NCBI GenBank assembly: GCA_002887195.1
Contig: PJAB01000002.1
Coordinates: 31,721 to 95,720, forward strand
DNA length: 64,000 nt
Direction of reading: 5' to 3'
Origin: Chrysochromulina parva
Taxonomy: Eukaryota; Haptophyta; Prymnesiales; Chrysochromulinaceae
The notes beneath the pieces were generated by a model, which was given only the letters and a program-made list of their open reading frames with translations, made no database searches and had not been told where the DNA came from. Position 1 is the stretch's first letter, and the number at the start of each line of letters is the position of its first letter. This document shows, piece after piece, positions 34,206-43,240 of the stretch. Made by a program: the position numbers and the translations under genes.

Positions 34206-34661
34206 ATGTATCTACGGTGTCGCTTTCTCTCTCTCCGGTGTCGCGGCAGCGTCCGGAGAGAGAGAAAGCGCAGCGTCCCGTACCACACCACAGGTCGCTC
34301 GTGCCGACGCGTGCGCCTGCGCTTGCATCCTCCGAGTCGGCACTCCAGTATCAATACAGTGTCCCTTGCGCAGATATTGTTCTCTCAGGTGGCTGTGACA
34401 TGTTTCGTGTTTCCTTCGCGCGCGCGAGGGAGTAGGCTCGTGATTCGCTCTTCATGTGTGTGTGTGTCCCGGGCTCCGCTCTGTGACCTCTTTGAGAGAG
34501 TCTGAGCTGGATGTAACGACGGAGGACTGGGAGGACCGAAACAGCCATCACGGTGCGGGTTCTATCTACAGAAATGCGTCGCGCCTCGCGCTCGCGCGTT
34601 CCAGCTCTGTGTGAAACGGCTGTGAGCCGGAGCTTGCGGTTTCAACCTGGCCTTCTCGGGA
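34206..34661. other. Intergenic with 18-bp hairpin
   Basis: About 455 bases between two plus-strand genes. The first 65 bases hold a perfect hairpin (34221-34270). The rest shows no gene; a GT-rich microsatellite-like run lies near 34455-34470. Confidence 0.5.
34221..34270 (+). repeat. Perfect 18-bp hairpin in the 3' flank
   Basis: CGCTTTCTCTCTCTCCGG (34221-34238) and its exact complement (34253-34270) around a 14-base loop, starting 15 bases after the stop codon of the preceding gene. In RNA this gives a long, stable, purine/pyrimidine-sorted stem. It may act in 3' end formation or stability; origin as a small repeat is equally possible. Confidence 0.8.
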
Positions 34662-36557
34662 ATGCAGGGAAGGCACCAACTCAAAGTTGAAATCCCGAGA
34701 TGGAACCAAATAACAGTTGAAAAGGTCGTGTGCCTGGGACGGGGACCAAGGATGGCTTTGGACTCGCTCCGTGAGAATGCCGCGGACCGAGCCGCTGTAT
34801 ACTTTGGTGAGCAGCAGTTGAGCACACCGTACAGTGATAGAAGAGTAGCTGTGCAAATTCTGGAGCAGCTCCGAGACGCACCGGAGCACGAAGAAGACCT
34901 GCGGCGGCGGGCCCACGAGTTGATCCTCGGTGCGGCGGCTGAGAACCCGCCGGCTGGTCTCAGTATCGATCCAAAGGAAGCCAAGGAGCTCGCCGCGTGG
35001 ATGCACGATTTTCTTCCGGAGCCGCACGTGCTGCACTTGTGCAACTTTGCACGGACTGGCCGTGGGCTTGCCTCCGGCCCGGCAGGCCTCGAGGCGGGCG
35101 AGGTGGCGCTGCGTATTCCGGAGGAGCTCGTGCTGACGGCCGACCATGCGCGTATGCACGCGCTTGCCGGCCCATGTCTGGCGCACTGCGGCGCTGAGGT
35201 CCATGAGGACGTGCTGCTCTCTTTCGCGCTTCTTCTCGAGACGAGGCCGGCGTGGGTGAGGTATCGCACGATGATGCCTAAAAGGCCGCCGTGCGCATTG
35301 ATGTGGACGCCGGCGCAGCTGCAGCGGATGTGTGGCACCCCGTTGGCTGGCCAAACTGAGGCATTGCGCGACGCTCTTATCGAGCAGCACAAGGTGCTCC
35401 TCAACCTCCTCCAGAGGGCCTTTGTCACCGAGCCGCAGCTCGAGCATCAGATGAATTGGGATCACTTCATTTGGGCCTACTGCATCGTCGAGAGCCGCGG
35501 TGTCCGCCTAGCGCTCGGGCCGCCAGGGAGCGAGAAGTGCACGTGCCTGGTGCCCATCCTCGACATGTGTAATCACTCGCCCTCCGCAGCTCTCGGATGG
35601 CCCGCACGCGCCGCAGCCGAAAGTGGCGCCGTAGCGGGCGCCCCCGATGGAACTGCGGCAGCCGTCAGCTCGAGCGCCGTCGCCGCTATGGGCATCTCGA
35701 CCTTAACGGCCGGAGCGATCGGTTCAGGCGGCGTGCTCGAGGTGCGCACGCTGCGCCCCCTCGCGCCAGGCGAGGAGGCATGCCTCTATTACGGTCCGCT
35801 CGCCTGCTTACAGACGCTCCAACACTATGGTTTCATCGACGCGCCGATGCTCGCACACGAGGTCACGCAGATTGACCTCGAATATCCGGACGAGGAAGAG
35901 GAGGACGCGGTGGGTGCGGCGGCGCTGCACGCACTGCGTGCTCGGCTGCTAGCAGAGCACGGCCTGTCCACCTCGCCCCACTTTCTGCGCGCGCACGGCG
36001 AGATCGCCCCGAGATTGCTCCGAGCGCTTCGCATACTGACCATGGGAGCTGCGGACTTGAGAGCCTGTGCGGCACTGGATCCTGAGCTGCGGGCGAGCGC
36101 ACTCGAAAATGCCTCGGGGATGACCGACGCGGCGGGCGCGCTCAGGTCCATTGCAGAGGGTATGGCCGAATCGCTTGTGATGGCCGCGGCGGCAAGCGCG
36201 GAGGCGGCAGCGGCGGAGGGCGAGGGCGCCGTGCCAGGCGCTGTGCCCGACGCTGACGTGGATGCCGCCATCGAATCGTACCTCGGCTTCCAGCGCCGCG
36301 TTCTTTGGCACACTCTGGGCGCGGCGGATGCGCTCGAGGCTGGCCATGGCGCACACGATGAGGCAGCAGGGGAGGTGGACGAGGACGAGGGTGCAGAGGA
36401 GGAGGACGACGACGACAACGATGACGATGACGACGAGCTCGAAGTCAAAAATACTGTTGGCAAGGAGCCTGCGGCAACTGCCGATAGAGTCGGGAAGAAG
36501 CGTGCGTATGAGGATCGTCAGGCTGCTGCACGGAGTTCACAAGCCAAGGGTTTTTAA
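34662..36557 (+). CDS. SET-domain protein methyltransferase, Rubisco-LSMT/SETD3-4 type
   Basis: 631 residues by the longest frame; ATG 34752 (MALDSLRENAAD) is an alternative start. After a helical lead, the SET region opens with TGRGLASGPAGLEAGEVALRIPEELVL (about 125-155). An iSET-like insert follows, with WDHFIWAYCIVESRGVRL. The catalytic part reads CTCLVPILDMCNHSPSA (cofactor-binding N-H) and closes with EEACLYYGPLACLQTLQHYGFI, matching the family's FGxxxN-LL-xYGF pattern with some change. An Ala/Gly-rich insert of about 45 residues separates these two parts. The end has a Rubisco-LSMT-like helical region, then a very acidic tract (about 565-600) and a basic tail (KKRAYEDRQ). Substrates of this class include Rubisco, actin and ribosomal proteins; none is indicated here. 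Confidence 0.85.
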   Translation: MQGRHQLKVEIPRWNQITVEKVVCLGRGPRMALDSLRENAADRAAVYFGEQQLSTPYSDRRVAVQILEQLRDAPEHEEDLRRRAHELILGAAAENPPAGLSIDPKEAKELAAWMHDFLPEPHVLHLCNFARTGRGLASGPAGLEAGEVALRIPEELVLTADHARMHALAGPCLAHCGAEVHEDVLLSFALLLETRPAWVRYRTMMPKRPPCALMWTPAQLQRMCGTPLAGQTEALRDALIEQHKVLLNLLQRAFVTEPQLEHQMNWDHFIWAYCIVESRGVRLALGPPGSEKCTCLVPILDMCNHSPSAALGWPARAAAESGAVAGAPDGTAAAVSSSAVAAMGISTLTAGAIGSGGVLEVRTLRPLAPGEEACLYYGPLACLQTLQHYGFIDAPMLAHEVTQIDLEYPDEEEEDAVGAAALHALRARLLAEHGLSTSPHFLRAHGEIAPRLLRALRILTMGAADLRACAALDPELRASALENASGMTDAAGALRSIAEGMAESLVMAAAASAEAAAAEGEGAVPGAVPDADVDAAIESYLGFQRRVLWHTLGAADALEAGHGAHDEAAGEVDEDEGAEEEDDDDNDDDDDELEVKNTVGKEPAATADRVGKKRAYEDRQAAARSSQAKGF

Positions 36558-36706
36558 TTGAGCCGACTATAGAGACAATGGTTCATCAAGGTATTTTCAC
36601 AGCAAAAAGGTATTTTCACAGCCCATTCTCAACGAAATCGGCATGTGGCTCTCGGCCTCACAAGCACGAGTCACACACTGAACACGAACGTTGCACGGGT
36701 CCGCGC

Positions 36707-37087
36707 ATGCTGCGGTCATCGCTGGGACCCAGATCAACGATACTACGTTCGTCGACGCTCTCTTCCTGTGCACGACTTTTGTGCTCGCGACCGTATGCTC
36801 TCATGGTGACGGTGAACGTCAGCCCTGAAAAGAAGGATGAGTTCCTCGCAATCATGGCCGCCGATGCCGTCGGTACACGTAACGAAGCTGAAAATCTGCG
36901 CTTCGACCTATTGGCCGACGAACAAGACAGCTCAAAGTTCTATCTGTACTCCGTTTACAAAAGCAAGCAAGGCCTGGATGCCCACCGCAAAACGCCACAC
37001 TATAAAGCGTGGAACGACTTTCGTGCCTCGGGCGGTGTTGTGAGCCAGGAGGCCTCTAAGGCGTATGCCATCGAGTGGACGGGCTAA
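36707..37087 (+). CDS. ABM (antibiotic biosynthesis monooxygenase)-like domain protein, organelle presequence
   Basis: About 126 residues from ATG 36707. The lead MLRSSLGPRSTILRSSTL has Arg and Ser but no acid, like a mitochondrial presequence; an upstream in-frame ATG at 36578 adds 43 polar residues. The domain, about 90 residues, is MVTVNVSPEKKDEFLAIMAA ... ENLRFDLLADEQDSSKFYLYSVYKS ... HRKTPHYKAWNDF. It fits the ferredoxin-like ABM/YgiN quinol monooxygenase fold, with the typical FxLYExY-like and H-TPHY-W features. Such small dimeric proteins act on quinols or haem or have unknown roles. The domain call is good; the reaction is unknown. Confidence 0.82.
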   Translation: MLRSSLGPRSTILRSSTLSSCARLLCSRPYALMVTVNVSPEKKDEFLAIMAADAVGTRNEAENLRFDLLADEQDSSKFYLYSVYKSKQGLDAHRKTPHYKAWNDFRASGGVVSQEASKAYAIEWTG

Positions 37088-37272
37088 ATCGTTTGAACCT
37101 ACTCGAATACGCCAAAATTTCGTCACGCACTGAGGACTATGGCGAACAGCCGCACCTGGCGCCCAAGGGCCTATGGTCGTTTCGTGTGAATACAGGATTC
37201 TCTCAGTGCTATAAATCACCGCGAGAAAGCTCCTTCGTAGAATTCGACACGATTCACACCTACAGGCCGTGA

Positions 37273-38895
37273 ATGTTTACGTATCTTTTGTGCGTGGAGA
37301 TGGAGATTTCTCTGGCAAAGAGGACGGCTGCGGGGCGGCGGGGTGCCCTCTCCGCCGGCTTGAAGGAGGCGCAAAAAGAAAAAGCCAGTGCCAAAGCGAC
37401 CGTGTCACTCGATGACCTTTCAGATGATGACGACGAGACCAACCAATTGTGTGCCGCTTGCCTGAGCGGCCGTGTGCCCGTCGTGCGTAAGGCGCTGAAA
37501 GCGACATGCACAGACGTTAACGCTGTGGGCAGTCAGGGTACGACACCACTCTTCATCGCAAGTCAAGGGGGCCACAGCGAGATTGTCTCAATCCTACTCG
37601 CGGCGCAGGCGGATCCCTCGCAGGCCTGTTTTGGCGGCGCCACTCCGCTTTACATGGCGAGCTCGCGCAACCACGCCGAGGTCGTGCGGCTGCTCGTGCG
37701 TGCCGGCGCTCCCGTGGACGCCCTCGCCAACGGCTACTACACGCCACTGCTGGCAGCCGTGTCACACGGCTGCGATGAGGCGGCACGCACTCTACTCGCC
37801 GAGGGCGCGGACGTGAACGTTCGCTCGGACAAGTGGGGTACCTATGTGCATGCGGCGGCCAAGAGCGGCAAGGTGGACATGCTCAAGATACTCATCGCCT
37901 TCGATGCCGATCTCGAGGCGCTGTTTGATGGACTCGCGGCGCAGGCGCTCGCGGAGCGTCGCGGACACACTGAGGCGGCCAACCTGTTGCGTAAGGCCAT
38001 TGAGCGCCGCGCGCAGCGTGTGGCGGCGCAGGAGCTGGCTCGCGATGCGGCGCACGCAGTTTGCGACAACTCGACCCCCGAAGCACTTGCTGCCGCCTAC
38101 GCCGAGGCCGTCGAGCGCCGTGATGCAGAACGCTCGTCGAATGCGTTGAACGCAGCCGCCTCTGAGCTCGAGGGCGCTTCAGCGCTGACGCCCGAGGAGG
38201 CGGAGGCAGCGCGGCTGGCGGCCGAGAAGAAGGCCCAGAAGCGTGCGAGGCAGAAGGCGCGCAAGCAGGAGGAGGCGGCGGAGGCGGCGCTGACGGCCGA
38301 GGCGGCAGCGGCCGCAGCTGCTGCGTCGACAGCAGCCGCGGCCTCTGCGACGCCGGGCTACAACAGCAGCCTCGGCGATGCGGCGGTGATGAGCGCTAGT
38401 CCCTCCCTCAAGTCACCGTTGCAGCACGCGCGTGCCGCAGAGGGCGAGTATACCACACGCGCCTCGCCGCCGATGTCCGTGGATGACATGCGCCGCGCAG
38501 ACGTGCGGCTTGCGGAACGCACCCTAGCGGAACTCTCGATGGGTGCGGCGAGGAGACTGGCGCACAGCGTGGCCGTCGAGGAGGTCGCGTCTGGGCTGCA
38601 CAAGGAGGAGGTGCAGAACCAGCTGCGGATGCTGGCCGGCGGCGCCGCACGGCGCGAGGCCGCGGCGCATGCTGTAGAGGAGGTGGTGGCTGCGGCTCAG
38701 AAGGACGAGAAGAGAAGCAAGCTACGCGCCCTCGTGGGCGCGGCGATGCGGCGCGACGCGACGACGCAGGCGCTCGCCATCCGAGCGAGGCTCGAGGGAG
38801 GTGAGGACGCCGAAGAGGCAGAAGAGACGCCGTCCGTGGCGCCGGCGGAGGACTCCGAGCCACAGCGAGCTGGTGGCTGTGTGGACGTCTCTTGA
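37273..38895 (+). CDS. Ankyrin-repeat protein with Ala/Glu-rich helical C-terminus
   Basis: 540 residues, ATG 37273 (ATG 37300 alternative). Residues about 55-240 hold five to six ankyrin repeats: QLCAACLSGRVPVVRKAL, GTTPLFIASQGGHSEIVSIL, GATPLYMASSRNHAEVVRLL, YYTPLLAAVSHGCDEAARTL, WGTYVHAAAKSGKVDMLKIL. A basic and Ala-rich helical stretch follows (about 240-360). The C-terminal part carries three diverged helix units (RTLAELSMGAARRLAHSVAVEEV, QLRMLAGGAARREAAAHAVEEV, KLRALVGAAMRRDATTQALAI). These look like a separate tandem repeat of about 40 residues that I cannot name. No enzyme domain is seen. Ankyrin repeats bind proteins; a partner cannot be named. Confidence 0.82.
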   Translation: MFTYLLCVEMEISLAKRTAAGRRGALSAGLKEAQKEKASAKATVSLDDLSDDDDETNQLCAACLSGRVPVVRKALKATCTDVNAVGSQGTTPLFIASQGGHSEIVSILLAAQADPSQACFGGATPLYMASSRNHAEVVRLLVRAGAPVDALANGYYTPLLAAVSHGCDEAARTLLAEGADVNVRSDKWGTYVHAAAKSGKVDMLKILIAFDADLEALFDGLAAQALAERRGHTEAANLLRKAIERRAQRVAAQELARDAAHAVCDNSTPEALAAAYAEAVERRDAERSSNALNAAASELEGASALTPEEAEAARLAAEKKAQKRARQKARKQEEAAEAALTAEAAAAAAAASTAAAASATPGYNSSLGDAAVMSASPSLKSPLQHARAAEGEYTTRASPPMSVDDMRRADVRLAERTLAELSMGAARRLAHSVAVEEVASGLHKEEVQNQLRMLAGGAARREAAAHAVEEVVAAAQKDEKRSKLRALVGAAMRRDATTQALAIRARLEGGEDAEEAEETPSVAPAEDSEPQRAGGCVDVS

Positions 38896-39320
38896 TGTCT
38901 TGAACACGTTACTTGCGGCACGCAGCACGGCCACCGTGCAGACCCATTTTGAGTTTTGTTGGTTTTCCAAGAGTAGCCTTGGGTCTCGTGGTCGAATGCT
39001 GTCGTGCTCGGCGAAGACAAGACTGACCCGAAGCCATTGTGAAGCTCTTCGAAAAGATAGACGAAGACAACTAGCGGTTGCATTGAGCCGTCAGAGTCGT
39101 GCTCGCCGCAGAGCTGAAGGAACCGTGAACACTCGAATAAAAGTGGAAGGAAAGAAGGCGGCTGAGTTGCTCGAAAAGCAGGTCAACGAAAAGCGCCGCG
39201 CTTCCACAAAAGATTCGAGAGTCTCCGCCGGTTCTTTGTTCTCTGGTAGGAACCTATGTGCATGCAAAGGGAGCGACGAAAAAAAAATAACAGGAAGGAA
39301 TCCTAGAGAGCTTCATCCAA
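38896..39320. other. Intergenic, ANK to TBL-like gene
   Basis: About 425 bases between two plus-strand genes. An open frame (from 38801) crosses it without family resemblance. An upstream exon for the TBL-like gene could lie here; no signal-anchor coding stretch is visible. Confidence 0.4.
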
Positions 39321-40757
39321 ATGGTCACGGTCGAGCAATGCTTGGAGCATGGCTCATGGCATCCCGCGTCGGGAAAGCATGCCATGCGAAACCTTTCCAT
39401 TCTTCTCTCCAAGGAATCCAAGTACTTGTGCAGCGATCGGCGGCAGGAGCGTCTCAGCCTCCAACGGCACCAGTGGACGGGTGACTCAAACGAGTGTGCA
39501 CAGCTTCTCATCGACCCACTCTCACCTGAGCTGCGGCTCGGTAATCTTACAGCTGGAGACAAGAGGCTCGGCACGAGCCTGGCAATCGCTCCCGTCCACA
39601 TCGCCTTCCTCGGCGACTCCGTTGGCGCTCAGGCGATTGCGGCGCTTTCAGCTGCAATCAACATCAAAGCTAGTCTGCGACGAGTGCGCTTCGTGGACAA
39701 GTCATCGTCATTCTGCAGGCTCAACTGCCATCTGGCGACGATTCCGTCGAGCCAGGAGGGCTGTTTGAGCCTCCTAGACTCGATCGACTGGCCAAGCAGT
39801 GGACGAGGCTCCCAGGCTCGACAGAACGGCAAGCTGCCACCTTATACTGCTGACGCACAAAAAGGCAACTCGCCTACTGCTCGGCGTGTCCTCCTCGTCG
39901 GCGCCGGCATGTGGTACAACCTGAAGCCGTACTGCAACGGAACAGGTGGCAGCTTATTCGGGAACGCGGCCGGCACGCCCTGCCAGAAAACTGTACTTGG
40001 ACACCACGTCAAGCCCGAGGACCTCTCCCTCGACCACACCGACCCGCTCCACACACACCCTCGGCAGTTTTGGCGGCAGTACCACCGTCACTTTGGCATG
40101 CCGCCGTGGGGCTGGTACAGCTGGGGGCGGCGGCTGCAGGGCACCGCGACCATCGCCGAGTATGAGAGCGACGTGGCCTCCTTCCTGGATGCGGCGCTGC
40201 CCTGGGCGCGCAATCGGTCCGTCCACCTCATATGGATGGAGTCCACCCCTCAGCACTTTGGCACAGAAGCACGATGCCAGGAGGTGCCGGCGTCGCCCAT
40301 GGAACCTGGCCCGTGGCCCGTGCAGCTCGAGGCGCTGTGCCGCCGCGCTCGTGGCCCTAGCAATCGCGGGGATGGGCTTAGGGATGGGCGCGAGCTGATG
40401 GCCACCGAGTGCCAGGGAGATTGGCGCAATCATATGGTTCGGCCGCTGCTCCGTGCTCGTGGAGTCCCTTTTGTTCCCCTGGCGGCCGCGCTGAGCACGC
40501 GCTCGCATCTGCACACGGGCGGTAGCGGCGACTGCACGCACTGGTGCGAGGGCACCGAGGCGTCGCTCTTCATGGCAACGGCCCTACTCAATACCATTGC
40601 AAGCGTGTTGGCTGGCCCGCAGGCCCGGGGGCAGACTGAGCCACTGTGTGGGGGGCGGGTGGCGGGGCGGGGGTGCAGGATGCGCCAAGGGGCTGGAATG
40701 CGCGGAAGCTACGCGGAAGCGGAAAGTGAAAACTTCAAGTCCGGCATTGGTGTGTGA
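39321..40757 (+). CDS. PC-esterase / trichome-birefringence-like (SGNH) protein
   Basis: 478 residues from ATG 39321. The order of motifs fits the TBL/PC-esterase group of SGNH acyltransferases. A Cys-rich PMR5N-like start (CLEHGSWHP ... KYLC ... QWTGDSNECAQLL) is followed by the catalytic block IAFLGDSVGAQAI (the GDS Ser). VLLVGAGMWYNL and VHLIWMESTPQHF come next, and the C-terminal DCTHWCEGTEASLFMATALLN contains the D-x-x-H pair. In plants such proteins O-acetylate cell-wall polysaccharides in the Golgi; relatives in animals act on sialic acid. Here the acceptor glycan is unknown. The signal-anchor expected at the N-terminus is missing, so an upstream exon may exist. The last about 50 residues are Gly/Arg-rich and may not belong to the domain. 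Confidence 0.75.
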   Translation: MVTVEQCLEHGSWHPASGKHAMRNLSILLSKESKYLCSDRRQERLSLQRHQWTGDSNECAQLLIDPLSPELRLGNLTAGDKRLGTSLAIAPVHIAFLGDSVGAQAIAALSAAINIKASLRRVRFVDKSSSFCRLNCHLATIPSSQEGCLSLLDSIDWPSSGRGSQARQNGKLPPYTADAQKGNSPTARRVLLVGAGMWYNLKPYCNGTGGSLFGNAAGTPCQKTVLGHHVKPEDLSLDHTDPLHTHPRQFWRQYHRHFGMPPWGWYSWGRRLQGTATIAEYESDVASFLDAALPWARNRSVHLIWMESTPQHFGTEARCQEVPASPMEPGPWPVQLEALCRRARGPSNRGDGLRDGRELMATECQGDWRNHMVRPLLRARGVPFVPLAAALSTRSHLHTGGSGDCTHWCEGTEASLFMATALLNTIASVLAGPQARGQTEPLCGGRVAGRGCRMRQGAGMRGSYAEAESENFKSGIGV

Positions 40758-41229
40758 ACGATTTGCTCAGCACGGTAGTTCGCGCGTGCGCTAGCGGGGA
40801 GCGCCGGCCTGAGCGCTGTGCCCCACCTTGGTGCCCCACTTCTTCGCGAGGGTGGGCTCGCAGACTACAGGTCGCTCTAACTCTCCTGCAGAGCTCCTGC
40901 AGCTAGATTACCGATCCAGGTGATGGGACCCTCTATGTATTTTCTCTCAGTCCCTCAAGAAGAAAAAATCCAAAACGAAAGCGCCCTCGAAGAAAGCCCA
41001 AGAATGACTGTTTTTCTTGCGTTTTGTAGGAGAGTAGGACGAGGCGCCACGAGCGCTCGGTTGGCTTGAGCTGATCTTTCTGAAATGAATTTCCCAGAGA
41101 CGCTGCTCCGTAGGCGTACACGGTGTGCGACGACCTGGCTTTTCGTGAGAAAAAAGTTGTCACCAATTGTTGTGTTCACAGCCAATGTTTATATTTCGAC
41201 ACCACGGGACGGGCGCGCGCGCGCGCGCA
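40758..41229. other. Intergenic with short dispersed repeat
   Basis: About 470 bases. Segment 40851-40882 repeats the sequence seen at 9232-9262. The rest is AT-richer, and a CG dinucleotide run lies at about 41212-41228, just before the next gene's ATG. No other gene. Confidence 0.5.
40851..40882 (+). repeat. Second copy of short dispersed repeat
   Basis: Shares GGTGGGCTCGCAGA, then GGT-GCTCTAAC with 9232-9262. It is not followed by arm A, so the two copies part after the shared segment. Confidence 0.5.
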
Positions 41230-41766
41230 ATGTTTCCGGAGTTGCGCATCCCGCGCCGCTTGCTTGTGGCCGCGCTTGTGAGCAGCTCCTTATCGAGGCT
41301 CAATCCAGCATTCGCAGCGCCAGCTTCTCGATTCGAGTCGCTGCTGGTAGCGCAAGCAAAGCTCAAACTCGTGAACGAGCTGGTTGCAGATCCGGCACGT
41401 TGGCCAGAGGTTGAAGCTATGCTCAAGGCGCCACCGTTGGAAAATTCGGCACTTTCCAAAGCATTCGAAGCCGTAGTTGATCCTCCAACTGCCAAGGATC
41501 GTCTCATGGATCAAGCCGCCTTCATCGTGTACTATGAGGAGGTGCGCTACAATGACAGGAGGTTAGAGCCACAGACACCAAGCCGTCGAGCGACCCAGAA
41601 CGGGCTCAAAAGGGAGGTCCTGCGCGCAGTCGCCGACGAACTTGCTGAGGTGAGCTTCTTGGTCCAACAGAAGGCTGGCATTGCAGACGCCGATGACCTG
41701 CGCATGTACTTGACCACGGCACAAAAGGCCCTGGATGACTTTCTAACATTGAGCGGCGCCAAGTAG
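41230..41766 (+). CDS. Thylakoid-lumen protein, PsbQ-like helical bundle (tentative)
   Basis: 178 residues from ATG 41230 (the frame is open to 41167). The N-terminus MFPELRIPRRLLVAALVSSS has a twin Arg followed by a hydrophobic core and a cleavage-like NPAFA-AP site, typical of thylakoid-lumen transfer signals. The mature part, about 145 residues, is all helical with amphipathic stretches (LLVAQAKLKLVNELVADPARWPEVEAML ... LSKAFEAVV ... AAFIVYYEEVRYND ... VADELAEVSFLVQQ ... YLTTAQKALDDFLTL). Size and helix pattern resemble the four-helix PsbQ/PsbQ' family of photosystem II extrinsic proteins, including the final L-x-x-FL-L. I do not claim orthology. The signal lacks an obvious ER-type first part, so an upstream exon for the bipartite presequence is possible. 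Confidence 0.6.
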   Translation: MFPELRIPRRLLVAALVSSSLSRLNPAFAAPASRFESLLVAQAKLKLVNELVADPARWPEVEAMLKAPPLENSALSKAFEAVVDPPTAKDRLMDQAAFIVYYEEVRYNDRRLEPQTPSRRATQNGLKREVLRAVADELAEVSFLVQQKAGIADADDLRMYLTTAQKALDDFLTLSGAK

Positions 41767-41974
41767 TCTGTTCACATGCATGTAATAAAATAGGGCGCCC
41801 GTGCGTGCAGCCTTTTAGGAACCAGGCTCACCTTCATACAGTGAATATTCTGGTATACGACGGAGGTACCACTCGCAGTCGCTTGGTAGACGAGGCTCTG
41901 CCGTCTGCGACGTCAGTCGCGGGGCGCACTGGCGGACTCGACTCGCTCGGCAGCGGCGGCGAATCGGGCAGCAC

Positions 41975-42801
41975 CTAGGCGCCGCCGCCGCTGCCGCTGC
42001 CGCCACCGCTGCCCTCGCCGCCACCCTCGCCCTCGAGCACCTCGCCCGTCGGCCGAAGGTCGGCCACGCGAATCCTGCTGCCGCCCGCGCCATCGAAGCT
42101 GGCCTCCTCGAGGGCGGCAACTGCGGCTGCCGAGGCGGCATGCGCCTTTTGGAAGCGATGGCGCGAGAGGGCCTCGGCGACGAGCTCCTGCTTGGTGCGC
42201 CCTTCGAAGACGCGCTGCATCACCAAATTGCGGTACCTGGCCACGCATGCAGGCGACGCGCAGAGATGTGGGGCGATGCGCAGAGGTGAGGCAAGGCCGA
42301 CAGCCACGCGAGCGGGTGTGCGCGTGCGCGGCATGGGAGGCGGAACGGAAAAGGCGGCACATTAGGCGCAGGCTCGGCGGCGGGCAGACGAACGTACTCC
42401 CATTTCGCCCGCTCCGTCGCGTCGGCCTCGAGGTCGATGGCGCCTTCTGGCCGCTTCGGCAAGAACGGGTTGCGTGCCTCTTTGTCAAAGGCCGGCAGGC
42501 TCGACTTCTTAAAGGTGAGGTAGCGCAGCACGTGCGGGCTGGTGCGCAGCTGGCCCTCGAGCTGATGGAGCGTGGGCGGCGAGCAGTACACGTCCATCGA
42601 CACGTATTGCGCCGAGTAGTGGTTCTCAGACTGCTTTCGGATCCGGTAGGCCAGATCGCGTGCACCCCACGGCCGTATGTCGGCGAGCACGGCGCCGCGC
42701 GACCAGAGCGACTTGGCGCAGTTCTGGAGCAAGCTCGTAAGCTGGACGGTCGCACCCTTGCCCGACTTGGTCATCATGACGACCTCGTAAAGCGGGGCCA
42801 T
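41975..42801 (-). CDS. rpsF: Organellar ribosomal protein S6 with Gly-rich C-terminal extension
   Basis: Small-subunit protein bS6, 221 residues in two exons: 42801-42398 and 42236-41975. The 161-nt intron begins GTACGT and ends CCAG; splicing joins AKWE to YRNLVMQRV in frame. The core is typical: MAPLYEVVMMTKSGKGATVQL, SRGAVLADIRPWGARDLAYRIRK and SMDVYCSPPTLHQLEGQLR with VLRYLTFKK. The start at 42801 matches the family; ATG 42855 or 42879 would add a Ser/Arg-rich lead that could be a presequence. Exon 2 adds a helix (FEGRTKQELVAEALSRHRF), an Ala-rich stretch and a Gly/Ser/Glu repeat tail unlike bacterial S6. Whether it serves mitochondrion or plastid is not settled; lack of an AFAP motif and an Arg-rich lead favour mitochondrion. 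Confidence 0.85.
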
Positions 42802-43240
42802 TGCCGCGCCGCGAGACGCTTCTACACTCCTTCCGCTGCGGCTGCTGTGAAACATTGGCTGTGAAACACAAACGCGCACCTAGAAGCCAGTCAGTCAGTC
42901 AGTCAGTTTCGTCGCGGTCCCCCCGCGCGCAGATGCCAAAATCACAATGGTCACTCAATGGTCTCACTTTGTCCGTTCATTCAACACAACGCGAATCCGA
43001 ACACTGACGTCTGACCCTCAAACACAGATGGACGTGTGACCGACGGGGCCCGTCTACGACAACACATCGTAACAGGACCACGCCATCGGTGGTAGATACG
43101 CTCACTTGGCCCCAGCATTCAGCCTTTGCCGGTTGATAACCGGAATAGCGTGGAGGCCACTCACGTGGCACCAGCGTCGAGCCCTGGCGCGGGCTCGAAT
43201 GCACCATGTCACGTGTAGTAACTCAAACTCCTATCCAAAC
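42802..43240. other. Intergenic, upstream of S6
   Basis: About 440 bases between two minus-strand genes. A five-unit AGTC tetranucleotide repeat lies at 42888-42907. No gene recognised. Confidence 0.5.
42888..42907. repeat. (AGTC)n microsatellite
   Basis: Five direct AGTC units in the region upstream of the S6 gene. Short and probably neutral. Confidence 0.75.
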
